A stretch of DNA of 15,314 nt, taken from the NCBI GenBank assembly GCA_011800805.1, contig MPNW01001207.1, forward strand, positions 5,992 through 21,305, read 5' to 3'. A program made the translations under genes and the position numbers. This stretch comes from Hirudo medicinalis (taxonomy: Eukaryota; Annelida; Clitellata; Hirudinida; Hirudinidae). Positions within the stretch are counted from its first letter, which is position 1; every line of letters starts with the position of its first letter. Shown in pieces: positions 1 through 8,644 of the stretch. The notes beneath the pieces are model-generated. The model was not told the origin of the DNA. It did not search any database and saw only the letters and a program-made list of their open reading frames with translations.

Positions 1-216
1 AGCATAAACAGGCTCGTTTGCCTCAGCAACTGGCTGATTATGGACTAAGTGCCACAAAGGACTTTATACTTGCTTGAATAAAACTGATTTTGTTGTAAAA
101 ATGAAGTGTATTGGGAAATTTATTGGATGGTGCGATTAAAAATGCGTTAACTAAGATTAAAAATATTAATCTCGCGACTAATCGCGATTGAAAAAATTAA
201 TCGATCTGCAGCCCTA
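1..216. mobile_element. Terminal part of a hAT-like DNA transposon
   Basis: The stretch from about 125 to 216 contains alternating GATTAA, AATCGCGATT and TTAATCGAT motifs and closes with CTGCAGCCCTA. Read from the other strand this is an end beginning TAGGGCTGCAG followed by ATCGATTAAT and AATCGCGATT blocks. That is the look of the terminal inverted repeats of a widespread hAT-superfamily lineage in animals (recalled from family knowledge, not searched). An AATAAA lies just inside at about 79-84 and could be the poly(A) signal of a transposase lying beyond the window edge. No transposase residues can be identified here, and the partner inverted repeat is not in the window. An 8-bp target duplication cannot be tested for the same reason. 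Confidence 0.5.
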
Positions 217-660
217 AAAATTATGTGAATTTGCTCCAGAAGATTTTAAAATCACCAAAAAATATTGTTCTTCTTCATGGTTCTGCACGGTAGCGGATTT
301 CCACAGTCACCGTTACAATGGGGTGGTGGAGGCCCACAAGCCTCTGCGCAGCAAGTCCTGTTGCCCTCCCCCCGAGACAATGAAAAAAAAAAGGTTTAAT
401 TGGTTGGTGTCGGAGGCCCCTGTGCAGTGACACATTCCTGCAACGCTTAAATCCGACACTAGTTCTAAATATGGAGGACTATTTCTCAAAGTTAACAAAT
501 CCAGTCTTCAAATGTTATTTTTGGCTGACGCCGTAATGCAATTAAAACGGGAGAAGTCAATTTTATTTGACAAAAAGATGAAATTTATCATCAGCATTAG
601 ACTATTGAACTCTTCTTTTCATCGAAAGATTCAACGAATGTGGAGGATAAAGTGAGTTGG
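217..660. other. Intergenic, locally GC-richer patch with an inverted repeat
   Basis: The segment at about 285-455 is clearly richer in G and C than its surroundings. It contains an inverted repeat, GTGTCGGA at 407-414 against TCCGACAC at 452-459, which extends with G-U pairs to about 11 pairs around a loop of roughly 37 bases. The minus-strand open frame here (313-498) has no ATG-led coding character, no recognisable domain and no splice context, so I do not call a gene. It may be an old transposon remnant. Confidence 0.3.
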
Positions 661-717
661 AAGAAAACTGTGTAGAATTGTTTGAATTCCTCTCATTTAA
701 AACTGAAAAACAATTTC

Positions 718-888
718 ATGGACAAGTTTTTGGTTTTGTTTTTGTTTGCCACTTCCTTCAACAGGCCTCACAACATTCTTCCATCTGCAAAGGAAAAAGA
801 CAAGAAGCAATTTCTGCAAGTAATTCACGAACATTTAAGTGGAAAAAAACGAAACATCGAATTCTTTTTAAGTTTTACTGTTAAATAA
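718..888 (+). CDS. Possible small secreted peptide ORF (weak)
   Basis: An ATG at 718 opens a 56-codon frame ending in TAA at 886-888. The N-terminus (MDKFLVLFLFATSF) has the charged start and hydrophobic core of a signal peptide. The rest is Lys-rich, with no cysteine and no recognised domain. The stop codon is followed at once by AATAAATATT, which would serve as a poly(A) signal, but that segment is also the first unit of the adjoining minisatellite. No TATA box is evident upstream. A chance ORF is at least as likely as a gene. Confidence 0.2.
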   Translation: MDKFLVLFLFATSFNRPHNILPSAKEKDKKQFLQVIHEHLSGKKRNIEFFLSFTVK

Positions 889-1146
889 ATATTAAATAAA
901 TATATTTTATATTTAAATAAATATATTTAGGTTTTACTGTTAAATAAATATATTTTATATTTAAATAAATATATTTAGGTTTTACTGTTAAATAAATATT
1001 AAATAAATATATTTTATATTTAAATAAATATATTTAGGTTTTACTGTTAAATAAATATATTTAGGTTTTACTGTTAAATAAATATTAAATAAATATATTT
1101 TATATTTAAATAAATATATTTAGGTTTTACTGTTAAATAAATATTA
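872..1146. repeat. AT-rich minisatellite with a variable-length unit
   Basis: Six units each begin GTTTTACTGTTAAATAAATA. They continue with differing numbers of the sub-blocks TTAAATAAATAT and TTTATATTTAAATAAATA, and most close with TATTTAG. Unit lengths therefore vary between about 27 and 59 bp. Every unit carries TAA stops and one or more AATAAA motifs on the plus strand. The nested structure suggests slippage and unequal exchange. Confidence 0.95.
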
Positions 1147-1240
1147 ATTATTATAAATACAATTATTAATGAAATGGCACCCGCCAAAACAGATCAGTAA
1201 AATTTACTCCAAAAACTTATTTGACTAAATTAAAATGTAA

Positions 1241-1331
1241 ATTGGTCACATTATGTCACTTAAATTGATCACATTATGTCACTTAAATTGATCACATTAT
1301 GTCACTTAAATTAGTCACATTATGTCACTTT
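1241..1331. repeat. 23-bp tandem repeat, four copies
   Basis: Four near-identical units of the form ATTGRTCACATTATGTCACTT follow one another at 1241, 1264, 1287 and 1310. They differ only at the fifth base or neighbouring positions, and the last unit is shorter. The unit contains TCACATTATGTCAC, an imperfect palindrome. No gene runs through it. Confidence 0.95.
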
Positions 1332-1639
1332 CCACCAACATTTCCAATGCATTTGTGACGTCGACGCTTGGAACAAGACTTAAAGCCCAAAGCATCTTGA
1401 CATGGACACGAATGTTGTCATCGTCAAGATAGAAGATGCCAGATGAAGTTCCTACACTTTCCTCCATAAAAGGTGGCCAGGATGGAAAAGGCATCCAGCC
1501 TGTTGAATGGTTGGGAAAACATGTCCAACAGCATTTTGACTGACTGTTTCAACGGCTGCCATCATACTTCACGGGTTAAGTCTGGCTGGCGAACCTTTAT
1601 GAAAACCTGTGTGTCTCTTCTGTCTTACATTGTAGAAGG

Positions 1640-1950
1640 ATCTAGATTTGATTGCTGGGAAGACATACTGCTCCAACTACATTGGAAAACAAATTCGGAA
1701 CCGCAGAGCAGAACCTGGGTTTGCCACCCCGCTAAGGAATGTCCCCGATTGCGTCACTGACGGTTTACTTAGAAGAATTATTTCAGAGGGAGCATGGCAT
1801 CACAGTTTTCAACAGACAATCGATTGTCATCATCCATCAGTTTTCAAACTCATTGGCCAGTTTCGAAAAGAACTGGATGAGGTGGAGATCGACATGACAT
1901 CGTTTACAGGCAGGCAACGGATGAGCAGAAGCATCGAAGGTTAAGTAAGT
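1640..1950 (+). pseudogene. Degenerate MULE (Mutator-like) transposase, C-terminal fragment
   Basis: Two overlapping stretches of the plus-strand frame starting at 1648 match what I know of the C-terminal region of MULE transposases in animals. A YIGKQIRNRRAEPGF segment corresponds to the usual YIGR-RRRR-P-F block. A WHHSFQQTIDCHHPSVFKLI segment followed by a K-E-L-stretch corresponds to the hallmark NN-VEGWH--FQ----HP--W-FI block. The Asn-Asn-x-x-Glu before WH is altered (ISEGAWHH). The frame has no proper start, upstream homology drifts into other frames with stops, and the reading ends at TAA 1942-1944. This is a dead copy. Terminal repeats were not found. Confidence 0.65.
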
Positions 1951-2069
1951 GCAACTGAATCGGAGTTGTCCTCTTGTTGTAGCTCAGAAGCTCTCGAGTA
2001 TCTACGTGGAATTGCTTACAATCTCACAGTTTGACTAATTTAATGTGATTAATTTACAAATTCATTTGG
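1951..2069. other. Short spacer, no feature seen
   Basis: This lies between the MULE fragment and the 3' end of peptide gene C. It is AT-rich towards its right end and holds no recognisable coding or structural signal. Confidence 0.4.
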
Positions 2070-2834
2070 TTAAATTAAATATGTTTTTAAAATAGTTTTA
2101 ATCGGGGCTGTTTTATCTTGGGCTATTTTGACGGGCCAAAATAAATTAATACAAAAATAAATTTTTATTGAAAGAAATACATAACAATTTCTCTGACACA
2201 TGAGACACAATAGAAGCACCTGTTTGCAGAAGTCAAACGGACTGATGCGAACCATTCCGACAATTGCTCTTTTTGCATCTGAATTGTAAGAACAAAAATT
2301 CACTAAGCCACAACATTTAACCTAAACAAATAGATTTATTTACTTATAAATTGTTTAATAATTAATTATATTATAATAAGAATTATATTATTTAATAATT
2401 ATATTATAATGATAATTATATTATTTAATAATTATTATGTAATAATTTATAAAAATAATTTTTTTTATTAATAATAAATATATTTAATTAAGTAAGTACG
2501 TAAATTAGTCAATGAAATATTTATTTATTATTACTGATTTACTTATTTATTTATTCATAAGTAATTTTTAATCAGTGAAAGTAAAGAAAAAGATTCTCAC
2601 AGCAGGCACCCTCGGAACAAAGATATTTTTCCTGGAAAATGTTCATTTATTTAGGTTTCAAAAAGTAAAATTTATTTCAAAATTTAGGAAAAAATGTGAA
2701 ATCAAATCAAGGATGATCTCTGCTTACCCTGGTGCACGGTGGTGTATCTGTCGAAAAAAAACAAAATTGAGAAAATATTTTAAATATTTTTTAAATATTT
2801 GATTTATTATTGTGAAAAGTTTTTACTCTTTCCC

Positions 2835-2871
<37 letters not shown>

Positions 2872-3263
2872 TCCTAAGGTTTACTGCTCATATCGAATCC
2901 ATCATTGGTAAAGCTACAGTGTTACGGATGATTTGAAAATCTTTTTCTTCCAAAGACAAAGATATTTTAAATCCTGCATTCTACCAATTCTCAATTCGTA
3001 ACAGACCAATTCTCGAATATTCCTCACCAGCCAAATAATAAGAACTTGATAATACATTGGCCACAATAACAACACAATAGTTAAATTAGCCAAAACATCA
3101 GCTAAATGACATTTGAAGGTTTTTTTATGGATTTTCTTAAATATCGAAGTAAATTGTGAAATTTGTGATTTGTGTTCCAGCGTCACTCACTACAACATTG
3201 GCAGGAAATTGTGAGAAAGGCAGCAGTGAATCCAACAATGAAGAGGTGATTCAAGGTCCTCAT
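2070..3263 (-). CDS. Secreted cysteine-rich peptide gene C (four exons; last exon doubtful)
   Basis: Exon 1 (3191-3263) encodes Met-Arg-Thr followed by a hydrophobic core and ends SCQCC plus one base at a GTGAGT donor. Exon 2 (2728-2747, 20 nt) sits between a TTTCGACAG acceptor and a GTAAGC donor and encodes TPPCTR. Exon 3 (2601-2631, 31 nt) lies between TTTTCCAG and GTGAGA and encodes EKYLCSEGAC. Phases are 1, 0, 1, as in the two paralogues at 5449-6439 and 8645-9507. Cysteines fall at residues 21, 23, 24, 29, 36 and 41. Exon 4 is least sure. The best acceptor in phase is TTACAATTCAG, starting at 2278, and gives a tyrosine first and a Cys 18 residues in, as in gene A. However, the frame then runs on through a hydrophobic tail to 2070 and across an AATAAA at 2164-2169. 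The copy may have lost its normal stop, or the exon may be chosen wrongly. Family unrecognised. Confidence 0.68.
2164..2169 (-). terminator. Candidate poly(A) signal of peptide gene C
   Basis: AATAAA on the minus strand, in CAATAAAAATTTATT, lies about 110 bp past the exon 4 acceptor. It falls inside the only long open frame of that exon, so either the signal or the frame is misleading. Confidence 0.4.
2340..2560. repeat. TTATAATAAT-type low-complexity tract in intron 3 of gene C
   Basis: Almost pure A/T sequence with repeated TATTATAATAATTATATTATTTAATAAT blocks, ending in ATTTATTTATT runs. It fills the proposed third intron of gene C. Confidence 0.8.
2835..2869. repeat. (ATA)n microsatellite
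   Basis: About eleven uninterrupted ATA/AAT trinucleotides inside the proposed first intron of peptide gene C. Confidence 0.95.
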
Positions 3264-3291
3264 TCGAATCGTTACACTGCAAAGTCGATTG

Positions 3292-3299
3292 TATTTATA
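3292..3299 (-). promoter_or_regulatory. TATA box of peptide gene C
   Basis: TATAAATA on the minus strand lies with its first base 36 bp upstream of the ATG at 3263. Gene A has TATAAAT 38 bp upstream of its ATG, so the spacing is shared. A start site about 30 bp downstream would leave a 5' UTR of only a few bases. Confidence 0.65.
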
Positions 3300-3322
3300 A
3301 GAAACACAATAAAATGTAATTT

Positions 3323-3577
3323 TTAATAATTTATTGTTACTATTTGGCTCGTTATTATGTATTTAATTATATAAATAAAAATATAATACACTCTGTACAT
3401 ATAATATAATAATAATAATGATAATAATAATAATAATAAATAATAATAANTTAATAATTTATTGTTACTATTTGGCTCGTTATTATGTATTTAATTATAT
3501 AAATAAAAATATAATACACTCTGTACATATAATATAATAATAATAATGATAATAATAATAATAATAAATAATAATAA
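3323..3577. repeat. 127-bp direct duplication around a single N
   Basis: Bases 3323-3449 are repeated, apparently without a mismatch, at 3451-3577, with one undetermined base (N) at 3450 between them. Each copy runs from TTAATAATTTATTG through ACTCTGTACAT into an (AAT)n tract. Perfect identity with an N exactly at the joint is what an assembler leaves when two overlapping contig ends are not merged. I read it as an assembly artefact. Confidence 0.9.
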
Positions 3578-5199
3578 CATTAATGTATAATATTATTCTA
3601 ACAAGGATGAAATTCTTGGCGCTATTTTAGATGTCACTCAAAATTTGCGTTTAGTTAAACATACTCTGTAATTAACTTGCTAACCTTTTCCTAATTTCCT
3701 CGGGAATATCAGCTGAGATCAAAAGTCCATGTGTGGACTTAAAACCAGCCCACTAAATGCAGTATTAGCGTTTTTTATAAAAATATCCATGAAAATATTT
3801 ATTTATTTATTTATTGATGCCATCATGCAAATAACGTGCACCTCATAAATTTTTACTCAACTGTCAATTGTGTCATGATTTAGGGGAATAAGGATGAACT
3901 GCTTAAATGCAATTAACAAGTTAATAATAATTATTATTATTATATTAATTAAAATTTAATTATCAATAAGTTAATAATAATCATCATTAACTGAATGATA
4001 ATATTAATGATAATGATAACAACGTTAACAAATCATTATTAAAAACACTTTCTCTTTGGTATTTCATTTCAGTGAATGTGATGGAAACCTTTTGTACTTT
4101 TAATGTAATCTTTTTCCATGTTTTTTTTTACTTAATAGACACATTTTGAGCCTTCTAATAAGATGTGAAAACTGTTCATCATGGAATGCAAATATTAAAT
4201 TAAATAAAACATTAAATCACTTATTTCAGAGGATTCCCCAACAACTTTAGGCTCTAAACGCTAAGTCTCGCTCAAGTCTGAATCCTCAAGATGGCGATTT
4301 AACAAAATACATTTTGAAATGTTTCTTTCAAGTTGTTTGGCAATTTTTTTTTTTTTTGGCAAGATTTTAAATCTTCAAAAACAGTGCTTCCTAAAATCAA
4401 ATTTTAGTAAAATTTCATGAAAGTGGGCGAAGATTTGCTTCGTGGAGGTTTTTTGAAAGTAACTTCAACCAGTCCTAAATTATTGAATTTGTAGTCTAAT
4501 GTTGAAACCTGGAAAAAAAAAACCTCTTTGCATGCTTTGAAAATGTTGAGGAGTGGCTTTCATTTTATTTTATAATTATTAAAAATTATTTTTATTTTTA
4601 TTTTAATTGTTATGAAAAGGTTGATATCTCAAAATGATAATGAATTACTTTTTATGAATTACAGTGGAAATAATATCAGTCGCTTAAATGAGAAATCTCA
4701 AATATGTTATCATTTCGCTATTTGCATATTTAACAATAATATATTTATACAGTTGTTTACAATCTATTTCTACGTTCACTTTTTAATATTACATTCATTC
4801 ATAAACCATTCTGGAATTGTTTCAATATTTCATTGTTTTGTTATTAAAAAATAATTCAATTTAAGAATGAAATTTTAATTTTATTGCCAACAATTAATAC
4901 TTTCGATTATTTTCGATTGCAATTACTTCGATTAAAATTCGCTCAAAAAAGAAGCTCAAGAGCTTTATTATTTTCAATTTTATTTTTTTTTATTTTAAAA
5001 TTTTTCAAACTCCTTTAAAATCTATTGAATGAATGAAACTTTAAACATAATTTGAGATAAACTCCAACAAAGCACACACATTCAAGTATCATTTTCCGAT
5101 AACGTATTGATTGATACACCGCTTGCAGCACATGGTTATGACCTGCCAAGGATATAAATAAGATCATCACCTATTAAATCAATTTATCAATTTATATGG
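3578..5199. other. Gene-free AT-rich spacer between peptide genes C and A
   Basis: I see no gene here. It contains (TTTA)n at about 3797-3818, imperfect AAT/ATT and GATAAT runs at about 3920-4035, and a poly-T run at about 4347-4358. The plus-strand frame at 4612-4854 is Asn/Ile/Phe-rich in the way random A/T sequence gives and has no domain. Any control elements of gene C would lie at the left end. Confidence 0.6.
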
Positions 5200-5205
5200 T
5201 TTATT
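5200..5205 (-). terminator. Candidate poly(A) signal of peptide gene A
   Basis: This AATAAA on the minus strand, in GAATAAACC, is the first I find after the gene A stop codon and lies about 245 bp beyond it. A trinucleotide repeat would then lie inside the 3' UTR. Confidence 0.35.
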
Positions 5206-5271
5206 CATGCAAATAAATGGGTATCAGTGATGGAGAGGACGACTAGAATGAACTATTTTTTTAATTATTGT

Positions 5272-5272
5272 T

Positions 5273-5311
<39 letters not shown>

Positions 5312-5345
5312 GCCGTCGTCGTCGTCATCATCATTGTTGTTGTTA
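5272..5345. repeat. Compound trinucleotide microsatellite (ATC)n(GTC)n(TTG)n
   Basis: A long run of ATC/CAT units changes to CGTCGTCGTCGT, then back to CATCAT and into TTGTTGTTG. The minus-strand poly-Met frame across it is an artefact of the repeat. Confidence 0.95.
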
Positions 5346-5448
5346 CCACTATCACTATCATAATCATTACATTAAAATGTATTATTATTATTAAATAGTT
5401 AATCATTTATAAAAAATTACAAATAAATTGTAATAACTTTAAAATTAA

Positions 5449-6439
5449 TTAAGGAAATAATAACGAGTTAACCTCGGGATCGTCACATCCATGTTCCAGT
5501 TCTTCCCAGTAGATGGAGCTGATAGATCGTGTGTAAACGTCTGATTGAAGACCAAAGATTTTGAATTATTTTTGTAGTCTTAAATATTTATATTAAAATT
5601 CCACTTACAACTTGTAATATTCACCAGCAAAAACAAAGGAAAGTGCAATTAATTATTATTTTTACAATAAATATGACTTCTTTATATGTTTTATAATTTT
5701 TTTTTTTTTGTCGTCACAAATTATGAATTTCATAAAGAATAATCATTATTAATAATATTACCTTAATAAATTGGCTAAAGTGAAAAACTCAATCAAGTCG
5801 AGTCAATTACAGTCCTCAAATAAAGGAAACATTATTGAATGAAACTCACAACATCGATCATTCTGGCACTTGTAATATTCCTGACATGAACGCATTCAAA
5901 TATCAAGCAGACGTTTTAGCAGGTCGATGAAGAAGTAGAATTTGAGAATTTGCATAATTTTGAAATAATATGCACAAAAATCACGTGTTAGCTTCTTGAA
6001 CAATGAATGTATTAATTGTATTAATACAACCACGCATCAGACAACTTGAATCTATTATATTTTTTGAATTATTATAGTTTGACAACTTGGTGCAGTAACT
6101 TTTGCAAAATAATTGTAAATAATAGCACAGAATTAAGAATTCTAAAATAACAGGTCCACTTGCTTTTGTGCACGGCCTTTCAACTGCAAAAGATTAACAA
6201 ATCATTGAGTAATTATGTCCCAATACTATGGGTGGCTTTTTTTTTACACCACTTTAACTTGTTTTAACAATTTAAGTTTTTATTGTTGTTAATAAATTAA
6301 AGAAAATTATTTAAATTTAAAGTATTTTTTATGAAAGAAAACATTTAAAAATTAACATCGACTTACCACAACCTTTGCAGTGATTAAAAAGCAGAGCGAA
6401 AATTATTGAAAGCAAAAGAATTGAATTTGAAGTCTCCAT
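5449..6439 (-). CDS. Secreted cysteine-rich peptide gene A (four exons, about 75 aa)
   Basis: Exon 1 (6367-6439) encodes a signal peptide with hydrophobic core ILLLSIIFALLF and ends NHCKGC plus one base at a perfect GTAAGT donor. Exon 2 (6152-6183, 32 nt) follows the strong acceptor TAATCTTTTGCAG and encodes ERPCTKASGP. Its donor CCT|GTTATT is weak and was chosen by phase and homology. Exon 3 (5850-5880, 31 nt) lies between ATGTCAG and GTGAGT and encodes EYYKCQNDRC. Exon 4 (5449-5540) starts after CTTCAATCAG, opens with Y-V-Y, has one Cys (GC, residue 64) in an acidic setting, and stops at TAA 5449-5451. Intron phases are 1, 0, 1. Introns are 183, 271 and 309 bp. Cysteines at 21, 24, 29, 40, 45 and 64 give C-x2-C-x4-C-x10-C-x4-C-x18-C. 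The frame stays open through all joints. Likely secreted. No known family is recognised, so an antimicrobial, venom-like or signalling role is only a guess. Confidence 0.78.
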
Positions 6440-6471
6440 TTTCTTTCAGTTTTTCACTCAAAATAACGCAA

Positions 6472-6477
6472 TTTATA
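6472..6477 (-). promoter_or_regulatory. TATA box of peptide gene A
   Basis: TATAAA (in CCTATAAATTGCG) on the minus strand has its first base 38 bp upstream of the ATG at 6439. This nearly matches the 36-bp spacing in gene C. The sequence between it and the ATG is purine-rich and contains no other ATG. Confidence 0.65.
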
Positions 6478-6479
6478 GG

Positions 6480-8235
6480 CAATAATTTTTTACCCCTTTA
6501 CCAGATTTGCAATCGAATCCTAGTTTTGCGATATTAACAGAAATATATTCAGAACTCCAGTTGGCCGTAACATTTGAATTCGTGACCGCATTATTTGGGT
6601 TTATGACTGGCCACGTTTTGACAGGTCGAGAGGAAATTTATTTGATTGAGACATGAAAATGAGAAAATTGCTTCAAATTGATCGGCAATCATTGTTCATT
6701 CTTTTATTTATATTTGATCAAATCGATAAATTAGTTTTTACTATCTTATTACGTACCTTATTATCTTAATAATATTCAAGAAATGTGCTTCAATTGCCAG
6801 GTTATTTACCACTCCCATGTTGAGTTGAACTGATGTTTTCTATGTTAAGGTTGTATTTATAAAAATGTATTTTTTTTTTAAATTTAAAAATGTCTCAAAG
6901 ACAACGTTGTAATATTCACAGAAAAATACAAAGTAATGGTTACACAGTGCGTTTACATTTACATTTTACAAATTTACATTTGCAAGGACATAATATTTTA
7001 TACGTTGAAATTACTTCAAAAGACCTTGAATTTTTCGCATGAAAAGCTTTGGAGCAATTTTATTTCTATTTTAGAAATTTTTATTTAAATTTCGAGATTC
7101 TAAAATCGGATGAAACGAATTTTATTTTCATTAATTTTTTATTATTTCAACGTGTCTAAATTCTGTTATTTGTCCACTTATCCAGCGCCACGGACAGAAA
7201 TTTCGAGCTCCCACTTTAAGTTAATTTATGTCAATTTGATAACAGAAAACAAAAAAAAATGTCAATTTGATCACATTTTAGCATTTTTAAACTCAGTCTG
7301 GTCCAAAAAAAAGTTGCCAGGCCCCTGGCACATGCCCCCCTGCCTCCCCTCTCAGCGAACCCTTATCGCAGTTCCAGAGTTGCTTCTTTTAATAGGTTTT
7401 GGTAAGTTTAATTAAAGACAGGCGTTTGAATTGAATGTCACTCAAATTCAAGTTGCGTAGTGCTAGGTTATCTCATTGATAAAGGAATTTCAGAAAGCAG
7501 ACGATTAGTTTTTGGCTGGGAGTTTCACTCTAAGCAGAAGCAAATATTTTTTTTTTATTATCGTCGATAATTTGAACTTTAATCACATTTAAGGACATTA
7601 AAATCGCATATGGAACCATTATTATGCAAAACATTAAATGAAATCATGTTTTTCATCATCATCATCATCGTCTTCAGATTTCTAACTGCGCGGACATTTC
7701 AGTTCCTTTGAAATTCTCCTGCATTTAATGGAATAAATCTTACAACAAAGTTGAATTCAGAAGAATGATTTAAAATTATTTAAAGGTAAGTTAAACTTCA
7801 GAATAATTTTAATCAGTTAGTAATACAGTTATTTCAAGAATATTTTAATCAATTGATAATATAGCTAACTCAAGACAGGTTATTGTTAGGAAAGGTGAAA
7901 CATTCAGGCAAGATCTGGTAAAACCAGTTGACCTCAGACAGTTGACCTCAGACAGCTTCTCAAGCTACAGAAGAAAGTCGAAATGACCTTTGCCATCAAA
8001 AACGTGGGAGGAGCTGAATTGTTAAGTTTTATGGAAACTCAATCGTACTTTAAACGGATAAGGAACACTTTTCTCAGTTTAACAAGAAGAATTTATCAAA
8101 ATGGAGTTTAGAAAAGAATGTTGTGGATGTTGGATCAAATTTAGTATCAAATTAATGTGCATTTTAAATAAAATCAAAAAGATGAACTACGCTCAAATGA
8201 TAAGAACGTCATCTCTCACATGCATGACTTTCATT
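6480..8235. other. Gene-free spacer upstream of peptide gene A
   Basis: I find no supported gene. A plus-strand frame at 7110-7415 begins with a hydrophobic stretch but then runs through a poly-A tract and a C-rich patch (about 7296-7375), with no domain or splice support. The C-rich patch contains a hairpin, TGCCAGG at 7315-7321 and CCTGGCA at 7324-7330. ATGTCAATTTGAT occurs twice (about 7228 and 7259). A (TCA)n run lies near 7655-7670. A 14-bp unit, GTTGACCTCAGACA, is doubled at about 7927-7954. Confidence 0.5.
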
Positions 8236-8300
8236 AATAAAGGAATTTAATAAAGGAATTTAATAAAGGAATTTAATAAAGGTGTTTAATAAAGGTGTTT
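8236..8300. repeat. 13-bp tandem repeat, five copies
   Basis: There are three copies of AATAAAGGAATTT followed by two of AATAAAGGTGTTT, without gaps. The change from GAA to GTG shared by the last two copies shows duplication after the mutation arose. Confidence 0.95.
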
Positions 8301-8518
8301 AATTCGAGTGTAACTTTTCAGTAAAATGAGGAACGCACTTGTTAAGCCGATCAGCATTCAATACTGTGAACCTTGCAGCAAATGTGATACTGTAAAATGG
8401 CAAATAGGTTGTAAACCCGAGTTTATTATACTTGTAATACATTTTAAAGCAGTTAATTATTTTAAAGTTAAGTTACTGTTGTGCAATTGTTCCCCTTCAT
8501 CAGCAAGAATCCCCGTGT

Positions 8519-8524
8519 TTTATT
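8519..8524 (-). terminator. Candidate poly(A) signal of peptide gene B
   Basis: AATAAA on the minus strand (in CCAATAAAACACG) lies about 120 bp past the gene B stop codon. A second one lies at 8422-8427. Confidence 0.4.
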
Positions 8525-8644
8525 GGCCATCACATCTGACAAAGAAGAATTTGAATTATTAACATCAGTTTTTACGACCAAGTAAAAATCTCAAATAGCC
8601 AATGAACAATCTTATCCTGATAATATCGCTGGTTGGTGAATAGT

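Noticed and set aside
407..459. tRNA-like acceptor stem GTGTCGG/CCGACAC
   Set aside because: Only 53 bases long, without recognisable A and B boxes or an anticodon arm.
766..787. Minus-strand TTTGCAG, 13 bases ending TGTT, then GTGAGG, resembling a shortened exon 3 of the peptide family
   Set aside because: Only 13 nt instead of 31, it lacks the Tyr and first Cys, and there is no exon 1 or exon 2 partner. Chance is adequate.
872..1331. Possible CRISPR-like or origin repeat array
   Set aside because: The repeats are contiguous with no unique spacers and lie in an animal genome. They are ordinary minisatellites.
1473..1760. 95-codon plus-strand frame
   Set aside because: It is a shadow frame overlapping the MULE fragment; the MULE signature is in the other frame (1648-1944).
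2914..3186. 90-codon minus-strand frame between exons 1 and 2 of gene C
   Set aside because: It lies in the proposed first intron, is Leu/Ile-rich without domain, and does not have the cysteines of the family. The short exons with conserved phases explain the locus better.
5224..5406. Minus-strand poly-Met/Thr frame
   Set aside because: It is produced by the compound trinucleotide microsatellite.
5850..5880. Resemblance of the peptide core (Y-x-C-x4-C) to Kazal, antistasin or single-VWC domains
   Set aside because: Cysteine number and spacing do not fit any of these; only short chance similarity is present.
8326..8562. Plus-strand Cys-rich frame (YCEPCSKC, then IGC) antisense to the gene B 3' region
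   Set aside because: It overlaps the probable 3' UTR of gene B on the other strand, has no signal peptide, and its second half is random-looking. The acceptor-like TTTTCAG before it is not matched by a good donor.
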